From contig JAEWHT010000258.1 in the NCBI GenBank assembly GCA_023387695.1, forward strand, positions 1 to 31,257: a stretch of 31,257 nucleotides of DNA, written 5' to 3'. A model generated the notes under the pieces. It was not told the origin of the DNA, did no database searches, and saw nothing but the letters and a program-made list of their open reading frames with translations. This DNA is from Pseudomonadota bacterium. GTDB lineage: Bacteria > Pseudomonadota > Alphaproteobacteria > Rhizobiales > Xanthobacteraceae. Within the stretch, counting starts at the first letter, position 1. The number at the start of each line of letters is the position of its first letter. Made by a program: the position numbers and the translations under genes. Shown piece after piece: positions 24,228 to 31,257 of the stretch.

Positions 24228-25232
24228 CTAGTTGGTCGTGCTCTTGGCTTCCTTCTGGAATTCGTCGATCAGCGGTTGGCCGACGCGGCTCGCGGCATCC
24301 TTGTAGACCGGCTCCATCGCCTTGCGCATCGCCTCGTCCTGCTCCGGCGTGAGCTTGATGATTTCGCTCTTGCCACTCTTCTTGATCTCGGCGAGCGCGT
24401 CGTCGTTTTCCTTCTGCGACTGCGCGTTGTTGAAGTCGGTCGCTTCCTTCATCGCTTTCGACAGCTGGTCGCGGATGTCGGCCGGCAGATCATCCCAGAA
24501 CTTCTTGTTCACGATCACGACGTAACCGATGTAACCGTGATTGGTCTCGGTGATGTACTTCTGCACCTCGTGCATCTTCTGCGTATAGATGTTCGACCAG
24601 GTGTTCTCCTGACCATCGACCACGCCGGTCTGCAGCGCCTGGTAGACTTCCGAGAACGCCATCACCTGCGGCAGCGAGCCCAGCGCCTTGAACTGCGCCT
24701 GCAGCACGCGCGAGGACTGGATGCGGAACTTCACGCCCTGATAGTCCGCCGGCGTGATGAGCTTCTTGTTGGCGCTCATCTGCTTGAAGCCGTTGTCCCA
24801 ATAGGCGAGGCCGGTGATGCCCTTCGGCTCCAGCAGTTTGAGCAGCCGCGCGCCGAGCGGGCCTTCCGTCACTTTCCGGAGCGTTTTCAGGTCCGGAAGG
24901 ATATAGGGCAGATCGAACACCTCGAACTCGCGGATGCCGAGCGGTCCGAATTTCGAGTTGGACGGCGCCAGCATCTGCACGCTGCCGAGCTGCAGCGCCT
25001 CGAGCTCTTCCTTGTCCTTGTAGAGAGTCGAGTTCGGATAGACTTCGACCTTGACCTTGCCGCCGGTGTATTTCTCGGCGAGTTCCTTGAATTTCTCGGA
25101 CGCCTTGCCCTTCGGCGTATCGGTCGCGACGACGTGGCTGAACTTGATGATGATCGGCGATTGAGCCGATGCCGGCACGGCCAAGCCAAGTGCCAGTACC
25201 GCGATGGACGCGGCGGTCGCGAAGATGCGCAT
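24228..25232 (-). CDS. dctP: TRAP transporter substrate-binding protein, DctP family (orphan)
   Basis: Periplasmic receptor of 334 aa for a carboxylate-type solute. The signal peptide spans about residues 1-23 (ending PASA). Typical DctP features are IIKFSHVVATDTPKGKASE, the conserved arginine R170 in GVKFRIQSS that binds the ligand carboxylate, and GVVDGQENTWSNIY. ATG at 25232 is preceded by GGGAGA. Neither a DctQ nor a DctM membrane subunit is adjacent: leuA is upstream and the Spy-like gene downstream, so the partner must be elsewhere or the protein functions alone. The ligand is likely a dicarboxylate or other organic acid. The 225 bp downstream contain no gene. Confidence 0.93.
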   Translation of the reverse strand: MRIFATAASIAVLALGLAVPASAQSPIIIKFSHVVATDTPKGKASEKFKELAEKYTGGKVKVEVYPNSTLYKDKEELEALQLGSVQMLAPSNSKFGPLGIREFEVFDLPYILPDLKTLRKVTEGPLGARLLKLLEPKGITGLAYWDNGFKQMSANKKLITPADYQGVKFRIQSSRVLQAQFKALGSLPQVMAFSEVYQALQTGVVDGQENTWSNIYTQKMHEVQKYITETNHGYIGYVVIVNKKFWDDLPADIRDQLSKAMKEATDFNNAQSQKENDDALAEIKKSGKSEIIKLTPEQDEAMRKAMEPVYKDAASRVGQPLIDEFQKEAKSTTN

Positions 25233-25296
25233 AGTCTCTCCCTTGTTATTCTCTTGGGCGGCCCAATTCGGGCGCCAATCCTCGAGCCGGGAGCAT

Positions 25297-25327
25297 CAAT
25301 AGCGGCTCGCGCATTGAGCCGCTATTG
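25297..25327. repeat. Perfect inverted repeat between leuA and dctP
   Basis: CAATAGCGGCTC (25297-25308), 7-nt loop, GAGCCGCTATTG (25316-25327). The stem has 12 perfect pairs but no T-run on either side, so it is not a classical terminator. It could stabilise the 3' end of the leuA transcript or the 5' end of dctP. Confidence 0.6.
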
Positions 25328-25361
25328 GCCGTTCGCAGGGCTGCTATTCATCATAAACGCC

Positions 25362-25439
25362 GTCATTCCGGGGCGATGCGCAGCATCGAACCCGGAATCT
25401 CGAGATTCCGGGTTCTCGCTTCGCGAGCCCCGGAATGAC
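25362..25439. repeat. Cloverleaf-forming palindromic intergenic repeat
   Basis: Outer arms GTCATTCCGGGG and CCCCGGAATGAC (25362-25373, 25428-25439) pair perfectly. Inside are three hairpins: CGATGC/GCATCG (25374-25379, 25383-25388), a perfect 28-bp palindrome (25388-25415) and CTCGC/GCGAG (25415-25419, 25423-25427). The style resembles short palindromic repeats dispersed between genes in Bradyrhizobium-type genomes, from memory. It lies 12 bp past the leuA stop. Confidence 0.75.
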
Positions 25440-25451
25440 AAGTTTCGCTTA

Positions 25452-27014
25452 TCAGCTCGCCGCAGCCGTCGTCACATTGTCGCGCTGACGCTTCATGACG
25501 ATCTTGTTGAGCGCGCCGAGATAGGCCTTGGCGGATGCCACCAGCGTATCCGGATCCGCGGCGCGTGCCGTCATCGAACGTCCCTCCTGCGACAGGCGCA
25601 CCGAGACTTCAGCCTGCGCATCGGTGCCTTCGGTGACCGCGTGGACCTGGTACAGCTCGAGCTTGGCCTCGTGCGGAACCAGACGCTTGATGCAGTTGAA
25701 CACCGCGTCCACCGGACCGTTGCCCTCGGCTTCCTCGATCTTGATCTGGCCGTCGACATCCAGCTTCATGGTCGCACGCTGCGGACCATGGGTGCCGGCG
25801 ATCACGGTCAGCGAGGTCAGCTTGATGCGATCGTGCGACGCGGCCATCTCTTCGTCGACCAGCGCCTCGATGTCCTCGTCGTAGATGTCCTTCTTGCGGT
25901 CGGCGAGCGCCTTCATCCGCGTAAACGCATCTTCCAGCTGGTTCGGGCCGAGCTTGTAGCCCATCTCTTCCAGCTTGTGCACGAAGGCATGGCGGCCGGA
26001 GTGCTTGCCCAGCACCAGCGAAGACTGCTTCAGGCCGACCATTTCCGGCCGCATGATCTCGTAGGTCGAAGCGTCCTTCAGCACGCCGTCCTGATGGATG
26101 CCGCTCTCATGCGCGAACGCGTTGCGGCCGACGATGGCCTTGTTGTACTGGACGGGAAACGAGGTCGCCGCCGACACCACCTTCGAGGCGCGGGTCAGCT
26201 GCGTGGTGTCGATCTTGTTCCAGTAGGGGAATTTGTCGTTGCGGACGTTGATCGCCATCACGATCTCTTCGAGCGCAGCGTTGCCGGCACGCTCACCGAT
26301 GCCGTTGATGGTGCACTCGACCTGACGCGCGCCGCCGACCACGCCGGCCAGCGAGTTCGCCACGGCCATGCCGAGGTCGTTGTGACAGTGCACGGAGAAC
26401 ACGGCCTTGTCGGAGTTCGGCACGCGCTCGATCAGCGTCTTCATGAAGTGAGTGTATTCCTCCGGCACCGTGTAGCCGACGGTGTCGGGAATATTCACCG
26501 TGGTCGCGCCGGCCTTGATGACGGCTTCCACGATGCGGCACAGATAGTCCATCTCGCTGCGGGTGCCGTCCTCGGCCGACCATTCGACGTCGTCGATCTG
26601 GTTGCGCGCGCGGGCGACCATCGCGACCGATGTCTCCAGCACTTCTTCCGGCGTCTTGTTCAACTTCACCCGCATATGCAGCGGCGAGGTCGCGATCACG
26701 GTGTGGACGCGGCCGCGCTTGGCGAACTTCACCGCTTCAGCGCAGCGATCGATGTCGGCCGGATGGGCGCGGGACAGGCCGGCGATGACGGCATTCTTGG
26801 AGCGGCGGGCGATCTCGCTCACCGCTTCGAAGTCACCCTGCGAGGTGATCGGGAAGCCGGCTTCGATGACGTCGACGCCCATATCGTCCAGCAACTCGGC
26901 GACCTCGAGCTTTTCCTCGAAGGTCATGGTGGCGCCGGGGCACTGCTCGCCGTCGCGCAAGGTGGTGTCGAAAATGATGACGCGGTCCTTATCGGACTTG
27001 TTCGCGGGGGCCAT
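25452..27014 (-). CDS. leuA: 2-isopropylmalate synthase
   Basis: First committed enzyme of leucine biosynthesis, condensing acetyl-CoA with 2-oxoisovalerate; 520 aa, the normal LeuA type 1 length. The catalytic TIM barrel has FDTTLRDGEQCPG (R20, D21), the metal ligands in VHCHNDLG (H209, H211) and NGIGERAGNAALEE. The linker has NAFAHESGIHQDGVLK. The C-terminal about 130 residues are the LeuA regulatory dimer domain that binds leucine. ATG at 27014 (MAPANKSDKD) has AAGGAAA 8 nt upstream; the open frame continues upstream but that part overlaps the leader region and is not protein-like. It is preceded by a leucine-rich leader peptide at 27124-27243. Confidence 0.97.
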   Translation of the reverse strand: MAPANKSDKDRVIIFDTTLRDGEQCPGATMTFEEKLEVAELLDDMGVDVIEAGFPITSQGDFEAVSEIARRSKNAVIAGLSRAHPADIDRCAEAVKFAKRGRVHTVIATSPLHMRVKLNKTPEEVLETSVAMVARARNQIDDVEWSAEDGTRSEMDYLCRIVEAVIKAGATTVNIPDTVGYTVPEEYTHFMKTLIERVPNSDKAVFSVHCHNDLGMAVANSLAGVVGGARQVECTINGIGERAGNAALEEIVMAINVRNDKFPYWNKIDTTQLTRASKVVSAATSFPVQYNKAIVGRNAFAHESGIHQDGVLKDASTYEIMRPEMVGLKQSSLVLGKHSGRHAFVHKLEEMGYKLGPNQLEDAFTRMKALADRKKDIYDEDIEALVDEEMAASHDRIKLTSLTVIAGTHGPQRATMKLDVDGQIKIEEAEGNGPVDAVFNCIKRLVPHEAKLELYQVHAVTEGTDAQAEVSVRLSQEGRSMTARAADPDTLVASAKAYLGALNKIVMKRQRDNVTTAAAS

Positions 27015-27052
27015 TCTAAAATTTCCTTTTGAGCTTTTGCGCCGTCTGTGTG

Positions 27053-27130
27053 CTGGGCGCTTGAGGTGTCCGGTGATCTCGACCAACCCCTGAGTGCCCA
27101 GGCGCGTCGCGCCCAGCCGGCCCTCAGGGG
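27053..27130 (-). promoter_or_regulatory. Alternative hairpins between the leader peptide and leuA (candidate attenuator)
   Basis: Three pairings compete. CCCCTGAG/CTCAGGGG joins 27123-27130 (the leader stop) with 27087-27094. A tight hairpin GGCGCG-T-CGCGCC spans 27101-27113. CTGGGCGC/GCGCCCAG joins 27053-27060 with 27109-27116 and excludes the second. This is the layout of an attenuation switch. No strong T-run follows, so the mechanism may not be a simple intrinsic terminator. Confidence 0.5.
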
Positions 27131-27243
27131 CAAGTAAGAAGAAGCCCGCCAATAAGGAGGGTGGGCAGCAGCGCGGCCGGGATCGTGGCGGCGGCCAGAG
27201 CCACCTCCCCAGAAATCCCATCGATTTGGCCGCGAATCAGCAT
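27124..27243 (-). CDS. Leucine-rich leader peptide of leuA
   Basis: A 39-aa open frame beginning ATG (27243) with AAAAGGG about 7 nt upstream and ending TGA (27126-27124), 109 bp before the leuA start. Its last 15 residues contain seven leucines in clusters (residues 25-26, 29-30, 34-36: ALLPTLLIGGLLLTCP). Ribosomes starved of charged tRNA-Leu would stall there and change the folding of the hairpins downstream, raising leuA expression. Leucine-rich leaders of this kind are known for leu genes in proteobacteria. The assignment rests on codon content, frame and position. Confidence 0.72.
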   Translation of the reverse strand: MLIRGQIDGISGEVALAAATIPAALLPTLLIGGLLLTCP

Positions 27244-27432
27244 TGCCAGACCCTTTTGAGCCCCAAATCCTCGGTCAAAACCGTTGACGGTTGGTTGCCG
27301 GGAGGCTCAACGCGTCGTTTCTAGACGAGAAATGGCAGCAACTGCAACGCCAAAAGATGGTCAGGGGGACTGACCTGACCCGGGTCGACGGCGCCCCTCC
27401 ATCCCCTCATGCGGTGACACATGAACTCCGCC

Positions 27433-27459
27433 CCCGGATTACGCTTTGCTCCATCCGGG
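27433..27459. repeat. Short palindromic intergenic repeat (CCCGGAT type)
   Basis: CCCGGAT (27433-27439) and ATCCGGG (27453-27459) flank TACGCTTTGCTCC and are followed by CTACGAG. The whole resembles a motif commonly scattered through rhizobial and Bradyrhizobium intergenic DNA, from memory. It lies in the 248-bp gap between the leuA leader and the small gene at 27492, which otherwise shows nothing. Confidence 0.5.
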
Positions 27460-27491
27460 CTACGAGGGTCTGTGGCAACGGATGATGTCAG

Positions 27492-27758
27492 CTATCCCGC
27501 GCGGCGGGCGCGGGCTCTGGTTTCCCAACGGTTCAGCATCTGGCCGAGCTCGCTCGTCGTGGGAGCCGGAGCCGCCATCTTGTTAGTGGCTGTAACGTCG
27601 TTGGTGTTGGCTGGAGCATTGGCGTTGAGCCAGTCCGGCTGTTCGTAACCGCGCCACCGCCGGGCTTCCGCGCGCCGTTTGCGTGAGACAAGTTCGCGCG
27701 CAAAATAGCCGGCCGCGAACGCGATCCCGAGCAACGCAATCAATATAAAAGCACCCAC
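27492..27758 (-). CDS. Small hypothetical membrane protein
   Basis: Predicted 88-aa protein that I cannot assign. It starts with a membrane helix (GAFILIALLGIAFAAGYFARE, residues 2-22) followed by a very basic stretch (LVSRKRRAEARRWRGYEQ) and a polar tail ending in RRAG. The positive-inside rule puts the tail in the cytoplasm. The GTG at 27758 is chosen because GGAG lies 6 nt upstream; the frame remains open to 27947, but that extension has no hydrophobic or family features. The 290 bp to the next gene at 28049 show no further gene. Confidence 0.55.
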   Translation of the reverse strand: MGAFILIALLGIAFAAGYFARELVSRKRRAEARRWRGYEQPDWLNANAPANTNDVTATNKMAAPAPTTSELGQMLNRWETRARARRAG

Positions 27759-28048
27759 ACTCAACTCCGGCTTGGTCCCAGGGAAGTTTGTGCGGAGCAA
27801 TGAGGGCGAGGTCAAGGCTGACGGCCGCATCATTCCGAGCACGCACGAACAGTCGTTCACGCCGGTGGAACCGTCTCGCGCAGCTTCTGCTGCCGCGTTT
27901 GAGACGAAGCTGCGACGAATTGGCGACATCATTTTGAATTCACGCAAAGGATGCGAACCCGGCTATCGCAACTCTGCGCAGACCGGACTAACCTCGTGTT
28001 GCTCGGCCGGATCAACCGGCCAGCTGAACTCAATCGGGAGGACGCAAA

Positions 28049-29251
28049 ATGACACGCCAACAGCAGCGTGAGCGGGAAGCTGCGCTTTCACGAAGAACAT
28101 TGGTCCAGGGCCTTGCGCTCGGTGCCGCCGCGACGATGGCCGGAACGGGCACAGCGATAGCCCAGACCGGCCCAGCCGCACCGCCGACGACGATCACCAC
28201 ACCGCCGCGCGATTTCAGTCCGCGCGGCGCGCCGACGACTTATTTTTGGGACCCCGATATCATCGCCGTTGATCCGTCCTTCAACGATCTCGCCCAGCCC
28301 AACACCTCGATCAAGCGGCTCTACACCGGCGTGCTCTGGGCCGAAGGTCCGGCGTGGAGTGCGCAAGGCCGCTATCTGCTCTGGAGCGACATTCCCAACA
28401 ACAGGCAGATGCGCTGGAGCGAAGACGACGGTCATGTTAGCGTGTTCCGCACGCCGTCGAACTACAGCAACGGCAACTCGTTCGACTTCCAGGGCCGCCA
28501 GCTCTCCTGCGAGCATCTGACCCGGCGCGTGACCCGCTACGAGAACGACGGCAGCGCCACGATCCTCTGCGACAATTATAATGGCAAGAAGCTGAACTCG
28601 CCGAACGACGTCGTCGCCCATCCCGACGGCAGCTACTGGTTCACCGATCCGCCCTATGGCGGCCAGCTCTACGAAGGCGAGCCGGATTCAGGCGGCAAGC
28701 TCAATCCGAGGATCGGACAGCCGGCCGACTTCATGCCGAAGAAACGTGAGTTGCCGACCAATTGCTATCGCATCGATCCCTCTGGTCGCGTCGATCTCGT
28801 CGTCAGCGAAGACCAGGTGCCCGATCCGAACGGCCTGTGCTTCTCGCCTGATTACAAGAAGCTCTATGTCATCTCGACCGGCAAGGGGCCGGGCGATACC
28901 GGCCCCGGCGGCAAGGGCGAGATCTTCGTGTTCGACGTCGGCAGTGACAACAAGCTGTCCAATCTGAAGCGCTTCTCCGACTGCGTGATCGACGGTGTGA
29001 AGTGCGGGCCGGACGGCGTGCGCTGCGACGTCAACGGCAATGTCTGGGCGTCCAGCAATGCCGGCCGCGCCGTCGGCTATAATGGCGTGACGGTGTGGTC
29101 GCCAGAGGGCAAGCTGCTCGGCCGCATTCGCCTGCCGGAAGTCTGCGGCAACATCACCTTCGGCGGCCCGAAGCGCAACCGCCTGTTCATGGCCGCGAGC
29201 CAGTCGCTCTACGCGGTGTACACGGCGACGCAAGGTGCGGGGGTGGCCTGA
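28049..29251 (+). CDS. SMP-30/gluconolactonase/LRE-like protein, Tat-exported
   Basis: Predicted periplasmic six-bladed beta-propeller lactonase-type enzyme, 400 aa. The N-terminus has a twin-arginine motif (SRRTLVQG, R15-R16), a hydrophobic stretch and cleavage near AIAQ. This implies export in a folded, possibly metal-loaded state. Family landmarks are AEGPAWSAQG (E99, metal ligand), NSPNDVVAHPDG (N186), PDPNGLCFSPDYKKLYV and DGVRCDVNGNVW. These proteins hydrolyse aldonolactones with a divalent metal. ATG at 28049 has GGGAGG upstream. A strong terminator follows at 29277. Separate transcription from the DAO gene is possible, though the two are only about 100 bp apart. Confidence 0.9.
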   Translation: MTRQQQREREAALSRRTLVQGLALGAAATMAGTGTAIAQTGPAAPPTTITTPPRDFSPRGAPTTYFWDPDIIAVDPSFNDLAQPNTSIKRLYTGVLWAEGPAWSAQGRYLLWSDIPNNRQMRWSEDDGHVSVFRTPSNYSNGNSFDFQGRQLSCEHLTRRVTRYENDGSATILCDNYNGKKLNSPNDVVAHPDGSYWFTDPPYGGQLYEGEPDSGGKLNPRIGQPADFMPKKRELPTNCYRIDPSGRVDLVVSEDQVPDPNGLCFSPDYKKLYVISTGKGPGDTGPGGKGEIFVFDVGSDNKLSNLKRFSDCVIDGVKCGPDGVRCDVNGNVWASSNAGRAVGYNGVTVWSPEGKLLGRIRLPEVCGNITFGGPKRNRLFMAASQSLYAVYTATQGAGVA

Positions 29252-29276
29252 GGCGGCCGCTCCTCCTGCTACGACA

Positions 29277-29311
29277 CGGCGCCGGCGAGCCTCGCCGGCG
29301 CCGAATTGTTT
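29277..29311 (+). terminator. Rho-independent terminator after the gluconolactonase-like gene
   Basis: GC-only stem of 13 pairs (CGGCGCCGGCGAG at 29277-29289 with its complement at 29291-29303) and a minimal loop, followed by AATTGTTT. It lies 26 bp after the stop at 29251 and before the next start codon. Confidence 0.75.
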
Positions 29312-29354
29312 GGATACGTTGTCGATGAAAGAGGAAACATCGGATGTTGAAGCC

Positions 29355-30446
29355 ATGCGCGTTGTGATCTGCGGCGGCGGCGTGATCGGGGCTTGCACCG
29401 CCTTCTTCCTCCGCCGGCATGGCATCGATGTCATCGTCGTCGAACGGACAGAAGTAGCGGCCGCGGCATCGGGCAAGGCCGGCGGCTTCCTGGCGCGCGA
29501 CTGGTGTGCCGGCACGCCGCTCGATGCGTTGGCACGTCGCAGCTTTGCGCTGCATGCGCAACTCGCGGATGAGATCGCGACCGATTGGGGTCACCGGCCC
29601 ATGAACGCCTATAGCGGCTTTGTTGCCAACGATGACGATCCTCGCCGGCATGCACGCTCTGCGCTCGACTGGCTGGCCGACGGCGTCGTCATGACCCAGC
29701 GCATCGGTACGCCGGAAACAACGGCAATCGTCCACCCGCGCAAGTTCACCTCAAGCATGATGAACGCGGCGCTCGCGAGCGGCGCCGAGCTTCGCTCGGG
29801 CCGTGTCACCGGCATGGTGCGCGATGGCATGACCGTGAAGGGTGTCGAGGTCGAAGGCAGCGTCATCGATGCCGACGCCGTGGTGATCGCCATGGGCCCA
29901 TGGTCGCTGCTCGCGGCTCAATGGATGAGCCTGCCCGCAATCTACGGCCAGCGCAGCCCGAGCATCGTGTACGACACAGGAACAGACGTGCCGGCAGATG
30001 CATTGTTCCTGGAGCATGATCAAGACGGCGTCTCGATCGAGGTGTTTCCGCGCGCCGACGGCAGTACGCATGTCACCGCGCTCTCCGACATCGCGCCGCT
30101 GCCACTCGATCCGGCGGCCGTGACGCCGGATCTCGATGCGATCGCGCGCCTGCAGCTCATGTGCGAGCGACTGTCGCCGCTGTTTCGTCCGGACAGGATC
30201 ATCGCGCAACAAGCCTGCTTCCGGCCCGTGACGCAGGATGGTCTGCCGCTGATCGGTAGGGTGCCGCAGAGCGACGGAATTTATGTTGCGACCGGACACA
30301 ATGTGTGGGGAATCCTCAATGCGCCCGCGACCGGCGAAGCCATGGCGCAGCTGATCGCGGATGGCGTAACGCGCGATGTCAATCTCGCACCATTCAATCC
30401 CGGCCGCCTCGAGCCGCTCGATCCATCGCTTCTCCAGGCGCGCTGA
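29355..30446 (+). CDS. FAD-dependent oxidoreductase, DAO family (glycine oxidase/D-amino acid dehydrogenase type)
   Basis: Flavoprotein of 363 aa. It opens with the FAD-binding beta strand MRVVICGGGVIGACTAFFL (GxGxxG as G7-G9-G12) and continues with VVERTEVAAAASGKAGGFL. It ends with the DAO C-terminal motif GLPLIGRVPQSDGIYVATGH. It should oxidise an amino acid or N-methyl amine at the alpha carbon; the exact substrate is not visible. The start at 29355 gives a tight Rossmann N-terminus; ATG at 29325 would add ten residues and is equally lacking a strong ribosome site. It is preceded by the terminator at 29277 and followed by 241 bp containing the promoter of the next gene. Confidence 0.9.
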   Translation: MRVVICGGGVIGACTAFFLRRHGIDVIVVERTEVAAAASGKAGGFLARDWCAGTPLDALARRSFALHAQLADEIATDWGHRPMNAYSGFVANDDDPRRHARSALDWLADGVVMTQRIGTPETTAIVHPRKFTSSMMNAALASGAELRSGRVTGMVRDGMTVKGVEVEGSVIDADAVVIAMGPWSLLAAQWMSLPAIYGQRSPSIVYDTGTDVPADALFLEHDQDGVSIEVFPRADGSTHVTALSDIAPLPLDPAAVTPDLDAIARLQLMCERLSPLFRPDRIIAQQACFRPVTQDGLPLIGRVPQSDGIYVATGHNVWGILNAPATGEAMAQLIADGVTRDVNLAPFNPGRLEPLDPSLLQAR

Positions 30447-30613
30447 GGCTGCATAGGAACAGCCTTGTTAGAAACACCCTTACGCGCCTGCGATGTAATC
30501 GCATGCCCATCGACGAAATCTGCATGCCTGCGCGCGGAATACTGATCCGCCGTGCCCGATAATTACGCAGCTAGACTTTAGTCCCCATCGTACAATCCTG
30601 AATACAGTTTTAC

Positions 30614-30641
30614 TTGCCGAGGATTCTCTCGCCGTTATAGT
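30614..30641 (+). promoter_or_regulatory. Promoter of the partial ABC binding-protein gene
   Basis: TTGCCG at 30614-30619, a 16-nt spacer and TATAGT at 30636-30641. The start codon lies 47 nt downstream of the -10, with GGGAGA in front of it. The rest of the gap after 30446 contains a weak 6-bp hairpin (30446-30465) and nothing else recognisable. Confidence 0.55.
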
Positions 30642-30687
30642 CCCGTCCCAATTGCTCAAAGAAGCTTGGTTCAAGGGAGAGAACAAC

Positions 30688-31257
30688 ATGAATAAAGCAC
30701 TCTCATGTGCATTGCGAAGTGCGTTAGGTGCGGCCGCAACCGGCGCCTTGTTGGCGGCATCTGGCCCTGCACTCGCGGCCGATCCGATCAAGATCGGCGT
30801 GATCGCGGAAGCGCAGGCGATTGCCGGCGCATCGATCCCGCAGGCGGCGCAGCTTGCTGCTGACGAGATCAACGCTGCCGGCGGCGTCGATGGCCGCAAG
30901 ATCGAAATCATCGGCTACGACAACCACTCCTCCTCGGCCGACTCGGTGCGCGCGTTCCAGCGCGCGGTGAACGAGGACAAGGTCAACATCGTCATCGCCA
31001 GCTACATCAGCGAAGTGGTGCTGGCGCTGGAACCCTGGGCCTCGCGCCTGAAGACGCCGTTCGTCACGCCGGGAGCTGCCTCTAACGAAATCAGCAAGAG
31101 CGTCCACGCTGATTACGAGAAGAACAAGTACACCTTCCACGGCTACCTGACCTCGGCGGCGCTGGCCCTCTCGGTCTGCGATGGCGCCAAGGACCTGCTC
31201 GTCGACAAGATGCACATGAAGACGGCCGTCATCATGAGCGAGGACGCGGCGTGGACC
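30688..31257 (+). CDS. Branched-chain-amino-acid-type ABC transporter substrate-binding protein (partial, runs off the right edge)
   Basis: Open frame of 190 codons with no stop inside the window. It begins with a signal peptide (MNKALSCALR, ending PALAA, about 30 residues). The mature start is DPIKIGVIAEAQAIAG, followed by DEINAAGGVDGRKIEIIGYDN, NIVIASYISEVVLALEPWA and TPFVTPGAASNEI. These are hallmarks of LivJ/urea/amide-type periplasmic receptors (Peripla_BP_6 family). ATG at 30688 has GGGAGA 8 nt upstream. The ligand may be an amino acid or another small organic compound. The C-terminal half is missing only because of the window limit. Confidence 0.9.
   Translation, partial: MNKALSCALRSALGAAATGALLAASGPALAADPIKIGVIAEAQAIAGASIPQAAQLAADEINAAGGVDGRKIEIIGYDNHSSSADSVRAFQRAVNEDKVNIVIASYISEVVLALEPWASRLKTPFVTPGAASNEISKSVHADYEKNKYTFHGYLTSAALALSVCDGAKDLLVDKMHMKTAVIMSEDAAWT

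Noticed and set aside
23310..27032. A stop-free plus-strand frame of 1240 codons antisense to the Spy-like, dctP and leuA genes
   Set aside because: All three antisense genes are strong families with ribosome sites and motifs. The long frame reflects GC-rich third positions, crosses an intergenic repeat and shows no family pattern.
27421..27648. Plus-strand 75-codon frame with a hydrophobic segment opposite the small membrane gene
   Set aside because: It runs through the palindromic repeat at 27433-27459, and the opposite strand offers a GTG start with a good ribosome site.
30446..30465. Hairpin AGGCTG/CAGCCT overlapping the stop codon of the DAO gene
   Set aside because: Six pairs only and a poor T-tract; it may help termination but cannot be claimed.

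Overview
The window looks like a chromosomal stretch of a GC-rich alphaproteobacterium, most likely a Bradyrhizobium-type Hyphomicrobiales member. This is inferred from the dense LacI-controlled sugar ABC cassettes, the style of the intergenic palindromic repeats, the TrpX-type ABC module, the orphan DctP protein and the leuA leader. No 16S rRNA or other decisive marker is present, so the genus is a guess. There is no phage, transposase, CRISPR array or plasmid gene.

Region A (61-9985) is one LacI-controlled catabolic unit. Leftward genes encode a sugar-binding protein, two MalF/MalG-type permeases and a GMC flavoprotein oxidoreductase, with the LacI regulator upstream. Rightward genes encode NagB-like, NagA-like and two Gfo/Idh/MocA-type proteins. 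Two near-identical promoters, each with a LacI palindrome inside the -35/-10 spacer, drive the transporter operon (4772-4800) and the enzyme operon (5938-5966). The proteins suggest import and breakdown of an N-acetylated amino sugar derivative with oxidative steps. There is no kinase and no transporter ATPase in the unit.

Region B (9993-17496) runs leftward and ends 7 bp from region A. It encodes a complete CUT1-type ABC importer (ATPase, binding protein, two permeases) and a GH31 enzyme closely resembling E. coli YihQ sulfoquinovosidase. The sulfonate-recognition residues are of the K-E-R-W-Y type known from Agrobacterium. A second LacI regulator is divergent. This is a probable sulfoquinovoside (plant or cyanobacterial sulfolipid headgroup) uptake and hydrolysis locus. 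The enzymes that would break down the released sulfoquinovose are not in the window.

Region C (17579-21709) is a rightward operon: TrpX-type binding protein, ATPase, permease, an aspartate-dehydrogenase-like protein that seems to lack the usual catalytic histidine, and a MarR regulator.

Region D (21710-31257) is more housekeeping. It holds two small hypothetical genes, tRNA-Lys(CTT), a periplasmic Spy/LTXXQ-like protein, an orphan DctP TRAP binding protein, and leuA preceded by a leucine-rich leader peptide and alternative hairpins. It also holds a small membrane protein, a Tat-exported SMP-30/gluconolactonase-like protein, a DAO-type FAD oxidoreductase, and the start of a branched-chain-amino-acid-type ABC binding protein cut by the right edge. 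A cloverleaf-like palindromic repeat lies between leuA and dctP.
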